The notes under the pieces: model-generated
The model's database searches: none
Told to the model about the DNA's origin: nothing
The model's input: only the letters and a program-made list of their open reading frames with translations
Translations under genes and position numbers: made by a program
NCBI RefSeq assembly: GCF_000378985.1
Contig: NZ_KB905370.1
Coordinates: 5,082,799 to 5,146,798, forward strand
Length of the DNA: 64,000 nucleotides
Origin: Ensifer sp. BR816
GTDB lineage: Bacteria > Pseudomonadota > Alphaproteobacteria > Rhizobiales > Rhizobiaceae
Direction of reading: 5' to 3'
Part shown: one piece after another, positions 28,369 to 37,280 of the stretch
How the letters are laid out: the number at the start of each line of letters is the position of its first letter
How positions within the stretch are numbered: position 1 is the first letter of the stretch

Positions 28369-29868
28369 TCAATGCTCGTACTGGGTGAACGACGGATCGG
28401 CGAGGTCCGAGAAGCGGGTGAATTCCGACTGGAAGGCGAGCTTCACGGTGCCGGTCGGTCCGTGGCGCTGCTTGGCGATGATCACATCGGCCGTGCCCTT
28501 CACCCGCTCCATTTGCATCTTCCACTCTTCGTATTTCGGATCGAGCTCGTCGCGCGGCTCCATGTTCTTCACATAGTATTCCTCGCGGAACACGAAGAGC
28601 ACCACGTCGGCGTCCTGCTCGATCGAGCCCGATTCACGCAGGTCCGAAAGCTGCGGGCGCTTGTCTTCGCGGCTTTCCACCGCGCGTGACAGCTGTGACA
28701 GCGCGACGATCGGCACGTTGAGTTCCTTGCCGAGAGCCTTGAGGCCGGTGGTGATCTCGGTGATCTCCTGCACGCGGTTTTCGCCCGATTTCTTCGAGCC
28801 GGTCATGAGCTGGACGTAGTCGACCACGAGGACGTCGAGGCCGCGCTGGCGCTTCAGGCGGCGGGCGCGGGCCGCAAGCTGGGCGATCGAGATGCCGCCG
28901 GTCTGGTCGATATAGAGCGGCACCTTCTGCATCATCTGCGAGCAGGCGACGAGCTTCTCGAAATCGGCTTCGGAGATATCGCCGCGGCGGATCTTCGAGG
29001 ACGACACTTCGGTCTGCTCGGAGATGATACGCGTCGCGAGCTGTTCGGAGGACATTTCGAGCGAATAGAAGCCGACGACGCCGCCGTTCTTCGCCTTGAA
29101 GGAGCCGTCGGGCTGCACTTCCGGTTCGTAAGATGCGGCGATGTTGTAGGCGATGTTGGTCGCAAGCGAGGTCTTGCCCATGCCCGGGCGTCCGGCCAGG
29201 ATGATCAGGTCCGAGCGCTGCAGGCCGCCCATCTTGCCGTCGAGCGAATGGATGCCGGTGGAGATGCCGGAGAGGTGACCGTCGCGTTCGAAGGCCTGCC
29301 CAGCCATGTCGATCGCGAGCGCCACGGCGTCGTTGAAGGATTGAAAGCCGCCGTCGTAGCGGCCGGTCTCCGCGAGCTCGAAAAGGCGCCGTTCGGCGTC
29401 CTCGATCTGGCTCTGCGGCGGCATGTCGAGCGGCGCATCATAGGCGATGTTGACCATGTCCTCGCCGATGGTGATCAGCGAGCGGCGGAGTGCCAGGTCG
29501 TAGATCGCCCGGCCGTAATCCTCCGCGTTGATGATCGAGACGGCTTCCGCGGCGAGACGTGCGAGATATTGCGCGACCGTCAGATCGCCGACCTTGTCGT
29601 CGGCCTTGAGAAAGGTCTTTACCGTGACCGGGTTGGCGGTCTTGCCCATGCGGATGATTTCGCCGGCGACTTCGAAGATCTTGCGATGCAGCGGCTCGTG
29701 AAGATGCACCGGCTTGAGGAAATCGGAGACGCGGTAGAAGGCGTCGTTGTTGACGAGGATGGCGCCGAGCAGCGCCTGTTCGGCTTCCAGGTTGTTCGGC
29801 GCCTCGCGGTAATGCTGGTCCGCCTGATCCTTGGGCAAGGGAGCGAGCTTTCGCACTGCGTCGTTCAT
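28369..29868 (-). CDS. dnaB: Replicative DNA helicase
   Basis: A 499-residue DnaB: N-terminal domain (NNLEAEQALLGAILVNNDAF) and RecA-like C-terminal domain with Walker A GRPGMGKTSLA, DVLVVDYVQLM (Walker B) and LSQLSRAVE. It unwinds DNA at the replication fork. The ATG at 29868 begins MNDAVRKLAP; the longer frame to 30039 has no similarity. It is downstream of the rpsF-rpsR-rplI ribosomal operon, behind a terminator. Its upstream region is the 277 bp at 29869-30145. Confidence 0.97.
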   Translation of the reverse strand: MNDAVRKLAPLPKDQADQHYREAPNNLEAEQALLGAILVNNDAFYRVSDFLKPVHLHEPLHRKIFEVAGEIIRMGKTANPVTVKTFLKADDKVGDLTVAQYLARLAAEAVSIINAEDYGRAIYDLALRRSLITIGEDMVNIAYDAPLDMPPQSQIEDAERRLFELAETGRYDGGFQSFNDAVALAIDMAGQAFERDGHLSGISTGIHSLDGKMGGLQRSDLIILAGRPGMGKTSLATNIAYNIAASYEPEVQPDGSFKAKNGGVVGFYSLEMSSEQLATRIISEQTEVSSSKIRRGDISEADFEKLVACSQMMQKVPLYIDQTGGISIAQLAARARRLKRQRGLDVLVVDYVQLMTGSKKSGENRVQEITEITTGLKALGKELNVPIVALSQLSRAVESREDKRPQLSDLRESGSIEQDADVVLFVFREEYYVKNMEPRDELDPKYEEWKMQMERVKGTADVIIAKQRHGPTGTVKLAFQSEFTRFSDLADPSFTQYEH

Positions 29869-30136
29869 GGTAGGTCCGTATCCGCCTCTGAAATCCGTGA
29901 GCCAATCGGTTTGCTGCCTGCCCTCCGCCAAGTCTAGTGTAGCTGTGCAACAGTGCCGGAGCTTGCGACTCCGCCTTGGAATTTTGGCGGTTGTGCACAC
30001 TGATTCACAGGGCGCGCGGGTGGACCCGAAACATGCCACACCGGGCGTTGCGCCAAGGCGAGAGCAGCCGCAAATCTATCTGATTCGCTTTCGCGCGTCG
30101 TCCATCGATAACCGCCTCGATGCTGTCGCATGGCGG
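29869..30136. other. Non-coding region upstream of dnaB
   Basis: About 270 bp between dnaB and the rplI terminator. No supported coding frame. No promoter close to the CTTGAC-N17-CTATAT consensus was found by eye on the minus strand, although dnaB probably has its own promoter here. Confidence 0.5.
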
Positions 30137-30173
30137 CAAAAGAAAAGCCCGGATCGCGGGGGATCCGGGCTTC
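30137..30173 (-). terminator. Rho-independent terminator after rplI
   Basis: On the minus strand, an 11-bp stem AAGCCCGGATC / GATCCGGGCTT (30146-30156, 30163-30173) with a 6-base loop runs into TTTTCTTTT, about 24 bp after the rplI stop. Confidence 0.9.
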
Positions 30174-30196
30174 TCGCACAGCGCTGTCGCTGAGCC

Positions 30197-30772
30197 TTAT
30201 TCTTCTTCGCCCGCGAACTCGGCTTCCGGGTTGAAGAAGTCTTCCGGCTTCAGGGCGTCTTCGTCGACGCCGTAGATCGCCTCGGCGGAGGTCAGGCTTT
30301 CGCCCTTGGCCTGACGCGCGGCTTCTTCGGCCGAACGGGCGACGTTGATCTCGATGACGACGTCGACTTCCGCGTGCAGGTGCAGCGTCACCTTGTGAAC
30401 GCCGATCGACTTGATCGGCTGGTTGAGGTTGACCTGGTTGCGGTTGATGTTGAAGCCTTCGGCAGCGAGCACGTCGACGATGTCGCGCGCTGCAACCGAG
30501 CCGTAGAGCTGGCCGGTTTCGCCGGCCGAGCGGACGATCACGAAGGACTTGCCGTCGAGCTTCTCGGCCACCTTCTGGGCTTCCGACTTGCGCTCGAGGT
30601 TGCGGGCTTCGAGCGTCGCGCGCTCGGATTCGAAGCGGGCCTTGTTGGCGGCGTTGGCGCGCAGAGCCTTGCCGAGCGGCAGCAGGTAGTTGCGTGCGAA
30701 GCCGTCGCGAACCTTCACGGTTTCGCCCATCTGGCCGAGCTTGGCGATGCGTTCGAGAAGAATGACTTCCAT
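30197..30772 (-). CDS. rplI: 50S ribosomal protein L9
   Basis: A 191-residue L9: N-terminal [32 protein letters not shown], central helix, and C-terminal rRNA-binding domain ending [22 protein letters not shown] roughly 40-residue acidic C-terminal extension (APEA/EEE-rich; ends AEFAGEEE) is longer than in E. coli, as in other rhizobia. The ATG at 30772 is the only one at the conserved N-terminus. It is last in the rpsF-rpsR-DUF2232-rplI operon and ends at a strong terminator. Confidence 0.97.
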   Translation of the reverse strand: MEVILLERIAKLGQMGETVKVRDGFARNYLLPLGKALRANAANKARFESERATLEARNLERKSEAQKVAEKLDGKSFVIVRSAGETGQLYGSVAARDIVDVLAAEGFNINRNQVNLNQPIKSIGVHKVTLHLHAEVDVVIEINVARSAEEAARQAKGESLTSAEAIYGVDEDALKPEDFFNPEAEFAGEEE

Positions 30773-30807
30773 GTTGAGTTTCCTTTCAGTTTGGCATTGT
30801 TCGTTGG

Positions 30808-31758
30808 TTAGCTTTTTCCCGTCGGCGTGACCGCAATGGTGCGTCGCGTGTCGGTCAAGCCGGACAGGAGGAAGAAGACCGCCGGGATCGTGAACACGAG
30901 CACCGACAGGTATGCGATCCACAGCACCGGCAGTCGCCAGGATTTGCCGCGCGTGCGGAAATGGAAGGAGGCGAAGCCCGAGAGCAGGAAGCCCGCCCCG
31001 AACGTGCCGCAGACGAGGGCGCCGATCGCCGCCGGGGCGCCGCCCAGGAAGGTGAGGATCAGGCCGCCGAGGAAGATGAAGATGGCGTTGCGATGCATCC
31101 TGAGGGAAGAGGGGATGTCTTCGCGCGGCCGGACGGATCTTCCCGACATCTGCACGACCCGAGTCGCGATGTAATAGGCGGCAAACAGCATCGCGACCCA
31201 GATCGCGCCCTGCACGAGCGGCAGCGCCAGCGTGAACATCGACTTGAGCTGGGCGAGGGAGGCTGCGTCGGGGTTGTAGAGCGGTTCCTGCGCCTTCACT
31301 GCCTCGACAAGCATGTCGACCATCAGGTCGGAGACGCTCGAATCATAACCGATGATCGTGGCGACGAGGATCATGCCGAGGGTAACGAGCCCGGCGAGGT
31401 GGCTGAGGATGTCGGACAGCGGATACCAGGCAAGCGCGCCCTCGGGGCCGCCGAGTTCCGAGGCCGGCCGCGCCAGATTGGCGAGATGGCTGAGCCAGCC
31501 GGCCGGAACGAGCGTAGCGACGAGAATAATCAATGCGAAATAGGGCGAAACGAATGCAGCAAGCATGCCCAAGGCGCCGCCAATCGCCATCGCTGCGGCT
31601 AAGTTCCCCCAGCCGAGGCCGGCAATCAGGATCGGCAGTGCGGAAGCGGCATAAAGGACGATCGCCAGGGACGACTGCGTGTTCGCGCCCATCGATAGAA
31701 GGGCGGCGGTACTGCCGGCAATAACGCCAACCAGCGATGTCCTGTTCAAGTTCTGCAC
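30808..31758 (-). CDS. DUF2232 multi-pass membrane protein
   Basis: A 316-residue inner-membrane protein with about eight hydrophobic segments, including [16 protein letters not shown], and a conserved central [10 protein letters not shown] loop. DUF2232 proteins commonly sit in the rpsR-rplI operon; the function is unknown. The GTG at 31758 is nine bases after AGGAC and starts just before the first helix; ATG at 31815 is an alternative that adds 19 residues. Its location between rpsR and rplI is typical of Rhizobiales. Confidence 0.82.
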   Translation of the reverse strand: MQNLNRTSLVGVIAGSTAALLSMGANTQSSLAIVLYAASALPILIAGLGWGNLAAAMAIGGALGMLAAFVSPYFALIILVATLVPAGWLSHLANLARPASELGGPEGALAWYPLSDILSHLAGLVTLGMILVATIIGYDSSVSDLMVDMLVEAVKAQEPLYNPDAASLAQLKSMFTLALPLVQGAIWVAMLFAAYYIATRVVQMSGRSVRPREDIPSSLRMHRNAIFIFLGGLILTFLGGAPAAIGALVCGTFGAGFLLSGFASFHFRTRGKSWRLPVLWIAYLSVLVFTIPAVFFLLSGLTDTRRTIAVTPTGKS

Positions 31759-31951
31759 GTTTCGCTGTCCTGCTTGGAACGCAGTTAGGGGCGCGCTCTT
31801 TGCCTGCCCCAACATGGGATTTGGCGCATGCCGCGCCGGTTCCGATCCGCGCCCACCGCGGAAGGGAGGCGGGAAGGCGCTTACCCATAGAAAGCGCCTT
31901 CCCGCAGAGTCAGTTACCGTTGAGTTCAGGCGACCAACGGAGAGGTGAGCC

Positions 31952-32200
31952 TTACGATACGACGTAGGGCAGCAGGCCGAGGAAGCGTGCACGCTTGATC
32001 GCCTGGGCGAGTTCGCGCTGCTTCTTCTGGGAAACGGCCGTGATGCGGGAAGGAACGATCTTGCCGCGCTCGGAAATGTAGCGCTGCAGGAGGCGAACGT
32101 CCTTGTAGTCGATCCGCGGAGCGTTTGCGCCCGAGAAGGGGCAGGTCTTGCGGCGACGGTGGAACGGGCGGCGTACCGGAGCGGAAGAAACTTCAGCCAT
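31952..32200 (-). CDS. rpsR: 30S ribosomal protein S18
   Basis: An 82-residue protein with the S18 core: [37 protein letters not shown] and [22 protein letters not shown]. It binds S6 on the 30S platform. It lies 23 bp downstream of rpsF. Confidence 0.98.
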   Translation of the reverse strand: MAEVSSAPVRRPFHRRRKTCPFSGANAPRIDYKDVRLLQRYISERGKIVPSRITAVSQKKQRELAQAIKRARFLGLLPYVVS

Positions 32201-32223
32201 TGTCTTTATCTCCTAGGCTCGGG

Positions 32224-32673
32224 TTACGCGCGGTCTTCGCGCGGGCGGCGCGGACGGTCTTCACGATCGCCACGGTCCGGACGCGGACCACGGTCGCCGA
32301 AACCACCGCGGTCCGGACGGTCGCCATCGCGGCGCGGACGGTCGTCGCGGTCGCGCTTCTGCATCATTGCAGACGGGCCTTCCTCGTGCTTCTCGACGGC
32401 GATCGTCATGTAGCGCAGGACGTCTTCGTTGATGCGCATCTGGCGCTCGACTTCGTGGACGGCCGGTGCCGGAGCATCGATGTCCATGAGGACGTAGTGA
32501 GCCTTGCGGTTCTTCTTGATGCGGTAGGTGAGGGACTTCAGGCCCCAGTTCTCGACGCGACCGACCTTGCCGCCGTTCGCTTCGATGACGCCCTTGTACT
32601 GTTCGACGAGGCCGTCGACCTGCTGCGGCGTGATGTCCTGCCGGGCGAGGAATACGTGTTCATAAAGAGCCAT
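32224..32673 (-). CDS. rpsF: 30S ribosomal protein S6 with charged C-terminal tail
   Basis: A 149-residue S6: [14 protein letters not shown] at the N-terminus and [20 protein letters not shown] in the core. The last 43 residues are almost only Asp, Arg, Gly and Pro (repeats like [14 protein letters not shown]), a low-complexity tail replacing the acidic tail of E. coli S6. It is first in the ribosomal operon. Because S6 partners S18 (next gene), the tail may contact RNA or another factor; unproven. Confidence 0.97.
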   Translation of the reverse strand: MALYEHVFLARQDITPQQVDGLVEQYKGVIEANGGKVGRVENWGLKSLTYRIKKNRKAHYVLMDIDAPAPAVHEVERQMRINEDVLRYMTIAVEKHEEGPSAMMQKRDRDDRPRRDGDRPDRGGFGDRGPRPDRGDREDRPRRPREDRA

Positions 32674-33044
32674 TGTGGCTTGCCTTTCTTGCGTTAATCA
32701 GCCCGGACCTCGGCGGCTAAGCCTCAACGACTGTTCTTATTAGCTCAGGCGAGCCGGCAAGAAAGTGTTGTATCGAGACGGTCGAGAGCGGAGACACGGG
32801 AGGCCGGAACATCTTGTCGTTCCTAACGGCCCCCGAGGTGGAAGCCGGCCCTCCGTTCAGCCACCAGCCAGAAGACCGGGCGTTTCGAACAGCGCGCTTA
32901 TACGGATTTTCAGCCGAAATGCAAGGCGCGATCGGAAGATCCTGCGTCGGGTCGAAATCTTAAGGGATCTCCGGAGCGCCAAGTTGCGGAACATTCGGCA
33001 CACTTCCCTGTTGGCCCGGCAGTCGTGAACTGCAGGAGACGACA
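32674..33044. other. Divergent non-coding region, rpsF / copper-protein gene
   Basis: A 371-bp gap between divergent genes. Around 32740-32760 it is AT-rich (TTATTAGCTCAGGCG on the plus strand) and probably contains the rpsF promoter, but no pair matching the consensus spacing was found. An AGGAG site at 33033-33037 serves the gene at 33045. No supported ORF. Confidence 0.5.
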
Positions 33045-33377
33045 ATGCATCATATTGATCCGAAGATGCAGGAGTGCATCGAAAATTGCCTGGCCTGCTA
33101 CCGCGCCTGCCTTTCGACGGCAATGGGCCATTGTCTGGAGACCGGCGGCAAGCACACCGAGCCAGATCATTTCCGGCTGATGATGGCCTGCGCCGAGATT
33201 TGCCGGACCTCGGCGCACTTCATGCTGATCAGAACACCCCATCACCGGCATGTCTGCGGCGAATGTGCGGAGATCTGCAGCGAATGCGCGGCCGACTGCG
33301 AGCGCGTCGGCGACATGGCCGAATGCGTCGATGCCTGCCAGCGCTGCGCCGAAAGCTGCCGTCAAATGGCCGCCTGA
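33045..33377 (+). CDS. Cys-rich four-helix-bundle copper-binding protein (Csp-like)
   Basis: A 110-residue protein with 16 cysteines spaced in i/i+3-4 pairs along predicted helices (MQECIENCLACYRAC, CAEICSECAADC, CVDACQRCAESC) plus MxxxM/H residues, the DUF326 / copper storage protein (Csp) pattern, in which Cys thiols inside a four-helix bundle hold many Cu(I) ions. There is no signal peptide, so it resembles cytosolic Csp3-type proteins. AGGAG precedes the ATG. It stands alone, with no visible copper exporter or CueR nearby. Confidence 0.85.
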   Translation: MHHIDPKMQECIENCLACYRACLSTAMGHCLETGGKHTEPDHFRLMMACAEICRTSAHFMLIRTPHHRHVCGECAEICSECAADCERVGDMAECVDACQRCAESCRQMAA

Positions 33378-33403
33378 CGTCCGTTCGCCTGAGATGATCT
33401 CGC

Positions 33404-34447
33404 TCAGATCGGCGCCGGATAGAGCCGGTGCAGGCGGCGAATTCCATTCAACACATCGTGCGACAGCGTCACGTCGGCGGCGCCGATGTCGGTCTTGAGC
33501 TGCGGGATCGATGTTGCGCCGATGATGACGGAGGCCATGAAGGGGCGCGTCAGGCAGAAGGCGAGCGCCATCTGCGCCGGGTCGAGGCCATGCTCGCGCG
33601 CCAGCGCCACATAGGCGGCGACCGCCGGCTCCTGGTGCGGCGTGAAGCGCCCGCCAAGGTCGCCATTGATCGACAGGCGCGAGCCGGCGGGTCTTGCTCC
33701 GTCCAGATATTTGCCCGTCAGCAAACCGGCTGCGAGCGGCGAATAGGCAAGCAGCCCGACGTCCTCATGATGCGATAGTTCAGCGAGGTCGAGGTCGAAG
33801 GGCCGGTAGAGCAGGTTGTATTCGTTCTGGATGCTGGCGACGCGCGGCAGACCGTGTCTTTCGGACAGGTCGAGCATCTTCATCGTGCCCCAGGCGGTGT
33901 CGTTCGAAAGCCCGATGGCGCGGATCTTGCCGGCCTTCATCAGATCGCCGAGCTTGTCGAGAATGGCTGTCAGATCGGCGGCGACATGCTCCTTGTCCTG
34001 CCGCGACGGATCGTAGGACCAGGCATTGCGGAAGTGGTAGTGGCCGCGGTTCGGCCAATGAAGCTGATAGAGATCGACATAGTCGGTCTTCAGCCGCTCG
34101 AGGCTGGCATCGAGCGCCTCACCGATGCCCTCCGGTGTCATCGGCCCGCCGTTACGAATATAGGGGCGTCCGGAACCGGCGACCTTGGTGGCAAGCACCA
34201 CGTCGTCGCGCCGCCGGCGGCCTGCCAGCCAGTCGCCGATGATGCGTTCGGTATTGCCGTAGGTTTCGGCCGAAAGCGGCGTCGTCGGATAGAGTTCGGC
34301 GGTGTCGATGAAGTTGACGCCCCGTTCGACGGCATAGTCGAGCTGTCCGTGGGCTTCGATCGGCGTATTCTGCGAGCCCCAGGTCATGGTGCCGAGGCAG
34401 ATTTCGGAAACCTTGATGCCAGTGCGGCCGAGCGTCTTGTAGCGCAT
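33404..34447 (-). CDS. Aldo/keto reductase (Tas-like)
   Basis: A 347-residue NADPH-dependent oxidoreductase. The aldo/keto reductase barrel shows FIDTAELYPTTP (catalytic Asp/Tyr), K in LATKVAG, and H in LYQLHWPNRGHYHF, in the Tas subgroup (long, about 346 residues). Near the C-terminus, SVIIGATSIPQL is the cofactor-binding region. The ATG at 34447 starts MRYKTLGRTGIKVSEICLG; the longer frame was rejected. It converges on the copper protein and diverges from fabD. The substrate is unknown. Confidence 0.92.
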   Translation of the reverse strand: MRYKTLGRTGIKVSEICLGTMTWGSQNTPIEAHGQLDYAVERGVNFIDTAELYPTTPLSAETYGNTERIIGDWLAGRRRRDDVVLATKVAGSGRPYIRNGGPMTPEGIGEALDASLERLKTDYVDLYQLHWPNRGHYHFRNAWSYDPSRQDKEHVAADLTAILDKLGDLMKAGKIRAIGLSNDTAWGTMKMLDLSERHGLPRVASIQNEYNLLYRPFDLDLAELSHHEDVGLLAYSPLAAGLLTGKYLDGARPAGSRLSINGDLGGRFTPHQEPAVAAYVALAREHGLDPAQMALAFCLTRPFMASVIIGATSIPQLKTDIGAADVTLSHDVLNGIRRLHRLYPAPI

Positions 34448-34773
34448 GAGGTGACGTTCCTTGTGCTGGCAAAGGCGCGCCGCGGGAGGAAAGGCGCGCT
34501 GCCACAGAATCGGCTGATGCCGCAACCTGGAGGATATCGAGCGGGGTGCGGCGATGCGGGGCAAACTTAAGCCTTGGTTGACGAAGATCAAGGGCAAAAG
34601 CCCGCAAGCGGCGGCGCTGCGCGCTTGACTTGCCGTTCAGGAATGTGAATGGAGAGGAAAGACCGGTGGGGTAAAGGATATGGAACGGCTGGCGCCTTCA
34701 TTCCGCGCCGACACCGAGAGAGCAGATAGCGGCAGGCGGATCGTCTGCCGAGATCCAGGGAAGGGCACTCCTG
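34448..34773. other. Divergent promoter region, aldo/keto reductase / fabD
   Basis: A 326-bp gap. It contains a near-palindromic CAAGCG...CGCTTG segment (about 34606-34628) immediately followed by a TTGACT -35-like hexamer, with a poor -10 match 17 bp on. This could be the fabD promoter. No supported ORF. Confidence 0.4.
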
Positions 34774-35718
34774 ATGAACATTGCATTCACGTTCCCCGGT
34801 CAGGGCAGCCAGGCTGTCGGGATGGGCAAGGACCTGGCCGAGGCGTTTCCGGAGGCCGCGGCGGTCTTCGCCGAGGTCGACGACGCGCTCGGCGAGAAGC
34901 TTTCCGACGTCATGTGGAATGGTCCGGAAGAAACCCTGACGCTGACGGCGAATGCACAACCGGCGCTGATGGCGGTCTCCATGGCCGCGATCCGGGTGCT
35001 CGAGGCTAAGGGGCTCGATCTCAGCAGCAAGGTTTCCTTCGTCGCCGGCCACTCGCTCGGCGAATACTCGGCGCTGTGCGCCGCCGGCACCTTTTCGCTG
35101 GCCGATACGGCGCGGCTGCTCCGCATTCGCGGCAATGCAATGCAGGCGGCCGTCCCGGTCGGCAAGGGCGCGATGGCTGCGATCATCGGCCTCGAGCACG
35201 ATGATGTCGAAGCGGTCTGTCGCGAGGCGTCGTCGCTCGGCGCCTGCCAGATCGCCAACGACAATGGCGGCGGACAACTGGTGATCTCGGGCGAGAAGCA
35301 GGCGGTGGAAAAGGCGGCCGCGCTCGCCTCGGAAAAAGGTGCAAAGCGCGCCCTGATGCTGCCGGTCTCCGCACCCTTCCATTCCGCCCTGATGGCGCCT
35401 GCCGCCGACGCGATGCGCGAAGCTCTTTCGAATGTAGAGAAGCGCGATCCTGTCGTGCCGGTCGTCGCCAACGTCCTCGCCGCCCCGGTCAGCGATGCGG
35501 GCGAGATCGCCCGGCTGCTGGTCGAGCAGGTGACCGGCCAGGTGCGCTGGCGCGAGACGGTTCAGTGGTTCGCCGCCAATGATGTGACGACCCTCTATGA
35601 GATCGGCTCGGGCAAGGTGCTGACCGGCCTTGCCCGGCGGATCGACAAATCTGTCACCGGCATTGCCGTCAATACGCCCGCCGATATCGACGCGGCGCTT
35701 GCCGGCCTTCTGGCCTGA
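34774..35718 (+). CDS. fabD: Malonyl-CoA:ACP transacylase
   Basis: A 314-residue enzyme that loads malonyl onto ACP for fatty-acid synthesis. FPGQGSQ (7-13), the nucleophile S94 in GHSLGEYSALCAAG, and the catalytic His in SAPFHSALM are present. It is first in a cluster fabD-fabG-acpP-fabF-mltG, as in many bacteria. Confidence 0.97.
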   Translation: MNIAFTFPGQGSQAVGMGKDLAEAFPEAAAVFAEVDDALGEKLSDVMWNGPEETLTLTANAQPALMAVSMAAIRVLEAKGLDLSSKVSFVAGHSLGEYSALCAAGTFSLADTARLLRIRGNAMQAAVPVGKGAMAAIIGLEHDDVEAVCREASSLGACQIANDNGGGQLVISGEKQAVEKAAALASEKGAKRALMLPVSAPFHSALMAPAADAMREALSNVEKRDPVVPVVANVLAAPVSDAGEIARLLVEQVTGQVRWRETVQWFAANDVTTLYEIGSGKVLTGLARRIDKSVTGIAVNTPADIDAALAGLLA

Positions 35719-35757
35719 ACGCCCCAATCAAGCGCCAATTGTAAAAGGGAGAAATCC

Positions 35758-36495
35758 ATGTTCGATCTTTCCGGCCGCAAGGCTCTCGTTACCGGTGCTT
35801 CCGGCGGCATCGGCGAGGAAATCGCCCGCATGCTGCACGCCCAAGGCGCCCTCGTCGGCCTGCACGGCACCCGCGTCGAGAAGCTCGAGGCGCTTGCCAA
35901 TACGCTTGGCGAGCGTGTCCAGATCTTCCCGGCAAATCTTTCCGATCGCGCCGAGGTCAAAGCGCTCGGCGAGAAGGCGGAGGCCGAGCTCGGCGGTGTC
36001 GACATCCTCGTCAACAATGCCGGTATCACCAAGGATGGCCTTTTCGTCCGCATGAGCGACGAGGACTGGGACAATGTCCTGGAGGTCAACCTGACGGCGG
36101 TGTTCCGGCTGACGCGCGAGCTGACGCATCCGATGATGCGCCGGCGCTTCGGCCGCATCGTCAACATCACCTCCGTCGTCGGCGTGACCGGCAATCCGGG
36201 CCAGGCCAACTACTGTGCGTCGAAGGCCGGCATGATCGGCTTCTCCAAATCGCTCGCCCAGGAGATCGCCACCCGCAACGTCACCGTCAATTGCGTGGCC
36301 CCGGGCTTCATCGAGAGCGCGATGACCGGCAAGCTGAACGATAAGCAGAAGGAAGGCATCATGGCGGCGATCCCGATGCGCCGGATGGGAAGCGGCGCCG
36401 AAGTCGCCTCCGCCGTCGCCTACCTCGCCTCCACCGAAGCGGGCTATGTCACCGGTCAGACCATCCACGTCAACGGCGGCATGGCGATGATCTGA
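35758..36495 (+). CDS. fabG: 3-oxoacyl-ACP reductase
   Basis: A 245-residue NADPH-dependent SDR reducing 3-oxoacyl-ACP. The TGASGGIG cofactor site (12-19), NNAGITKDG, catalytic Ser in NITSVVGVTG, and YCASK are all present, as is the C-terminal VTGQTIHVNGGMAMI. A GGGAG-like ribosome site precedes the ATG. It is 39 bp after fabD. Confidence 0.97.
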   Translation: MFDLSGRKALVTGASGGIGEEIARMLHAQGALVGLHGTRVEKLEALANTLGERVQIFPANLSDRAEVKALGEKAEAELGGVDILVNNAGITKDGLFVRMSDEDWDNVLEVNLTAVFRLTRELTHPMMRRRFGRIVNITSVVGVTGNPGQANYCASKAGMIGFSKSLAQEIATRNVTVNCVAPGFIESAMTGKLNDKQKEGIMAAIPMRRMGSGAEVASAVAYLASTEAGYVTGQTIHVNGGMAMI

Positions 36496-36834
36496 CCGGC
36501 GCTTCCCGGCGGCCGGGCGATACAACCTGCTGCCTGCCGCCGGACGCTCGGTCAGCGCCTTTGGTGTTGGTGCCAAATGCCTGAAATTCAATGTTGAGCA
36601 AGCGAATGTCGGGCATTTTCGGACTTTGCGGCAGCCTTAAACCGTGTTAATCGGGCCATGACTGTGCGCAGTCGACCGGTCCGGCCTGGTTGTCCGGCAG
36701 CCCCTGCTGCCACGGGTTTCCGCGGTTGCGGTTGAATGGATTGCCCGGTGGGCCATCTTGGTCTATCAGGCGGGAATGAGTACCGGCGCCAAAGAATGGC
36801 GCCGCAGAGAAAACGAAGGTCGAGGAACTCCGAC
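36496..36834. other. Non-coding region between fabG and acpP
   Basis: 339 bp without a supported gene. A perfect 6-bp stem GGCGCC (36785-36790, 36798-36803) lies 32 bp before acpP, in its likely 5' untranslated region. A TTGCCC/TCTATC pair (about 36743-36770) is promoter-like but spaced 15 bp. Strong independent transcription of acpP is expected from its abundance. Confidence 0.45.
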
Positions 36835-37071
36835 ATGAGCGATATCGCAGAACGCGTAAAGAAAATTGTTATTGATCATCTTGGCGTCGATGCCGAAAAA
36901 GTAAGCGAAGGCGCAAGCTTCATCGATGACCTCGGCGCGGACTCGCTCGACACGGTCGAACTGGTCATGGCCTTCGAAGAGGAATTCGGCGTCGAAATCC
37001 CGGACGACGCAGCGGATTCGATCCTGACCGTCGGCGACGCCGTCAAGTTCATCGAAAAGGCTCAGGCCTAA
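36835..37071 (+). CDS. acpP: Acyl carrier protein
   Basis: A 78-residue acidic helical protein with the 4'-phosphopantetheine serine S37 in [27 protein letters not shown]. It shuttles acyl chains in fatty-acid synthesis. It sits between fabG and fabF. A 10-bp stem-loop follows at 37098. Confidence 0.98.
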   Translation: MSDIAERVKKIVIDHLGVDAEKVSEGASFIDDLGADSLDTVELVMAFEEEFGVEIPDDAADSILTVGDAVKFIEKAQA

Positions 37072-37097
37072 TCGTTACTGCGGCTCCAAAGCCGCCG

Positions 37098-37120
37098 ACG
37101 GGCCGCAACTTGCGGCCCGT
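37098..37120 (+). terminator. Stem-loop between acpP and fabF (no T tract)
   Basis: Perfect 10-bp stem ACGGGCCGCA / TGCGGCCCGT with a 3-base loop, 26 bp after the acpP stop. There is no U-run, so it may stabilise the abundant acpP mRNA 3' end or give partial termination before fabF. Confidence 0.55.
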
Positions 37121-37280
37121 ACAGCCCTGGGGATGTGGGCTGGCCCGCCTCACTTGCGGGTTGCGATCAGCAAAGCGCTCCCGCCTTTCCCTCTGATCGT
37201 CAAAGCTGCAAGGGGCGCAGGGATCGGGTTCGGCGCACGTGTTCCGGTTCAGCTCCGGAATGGAACAATCAGGGTGGATC

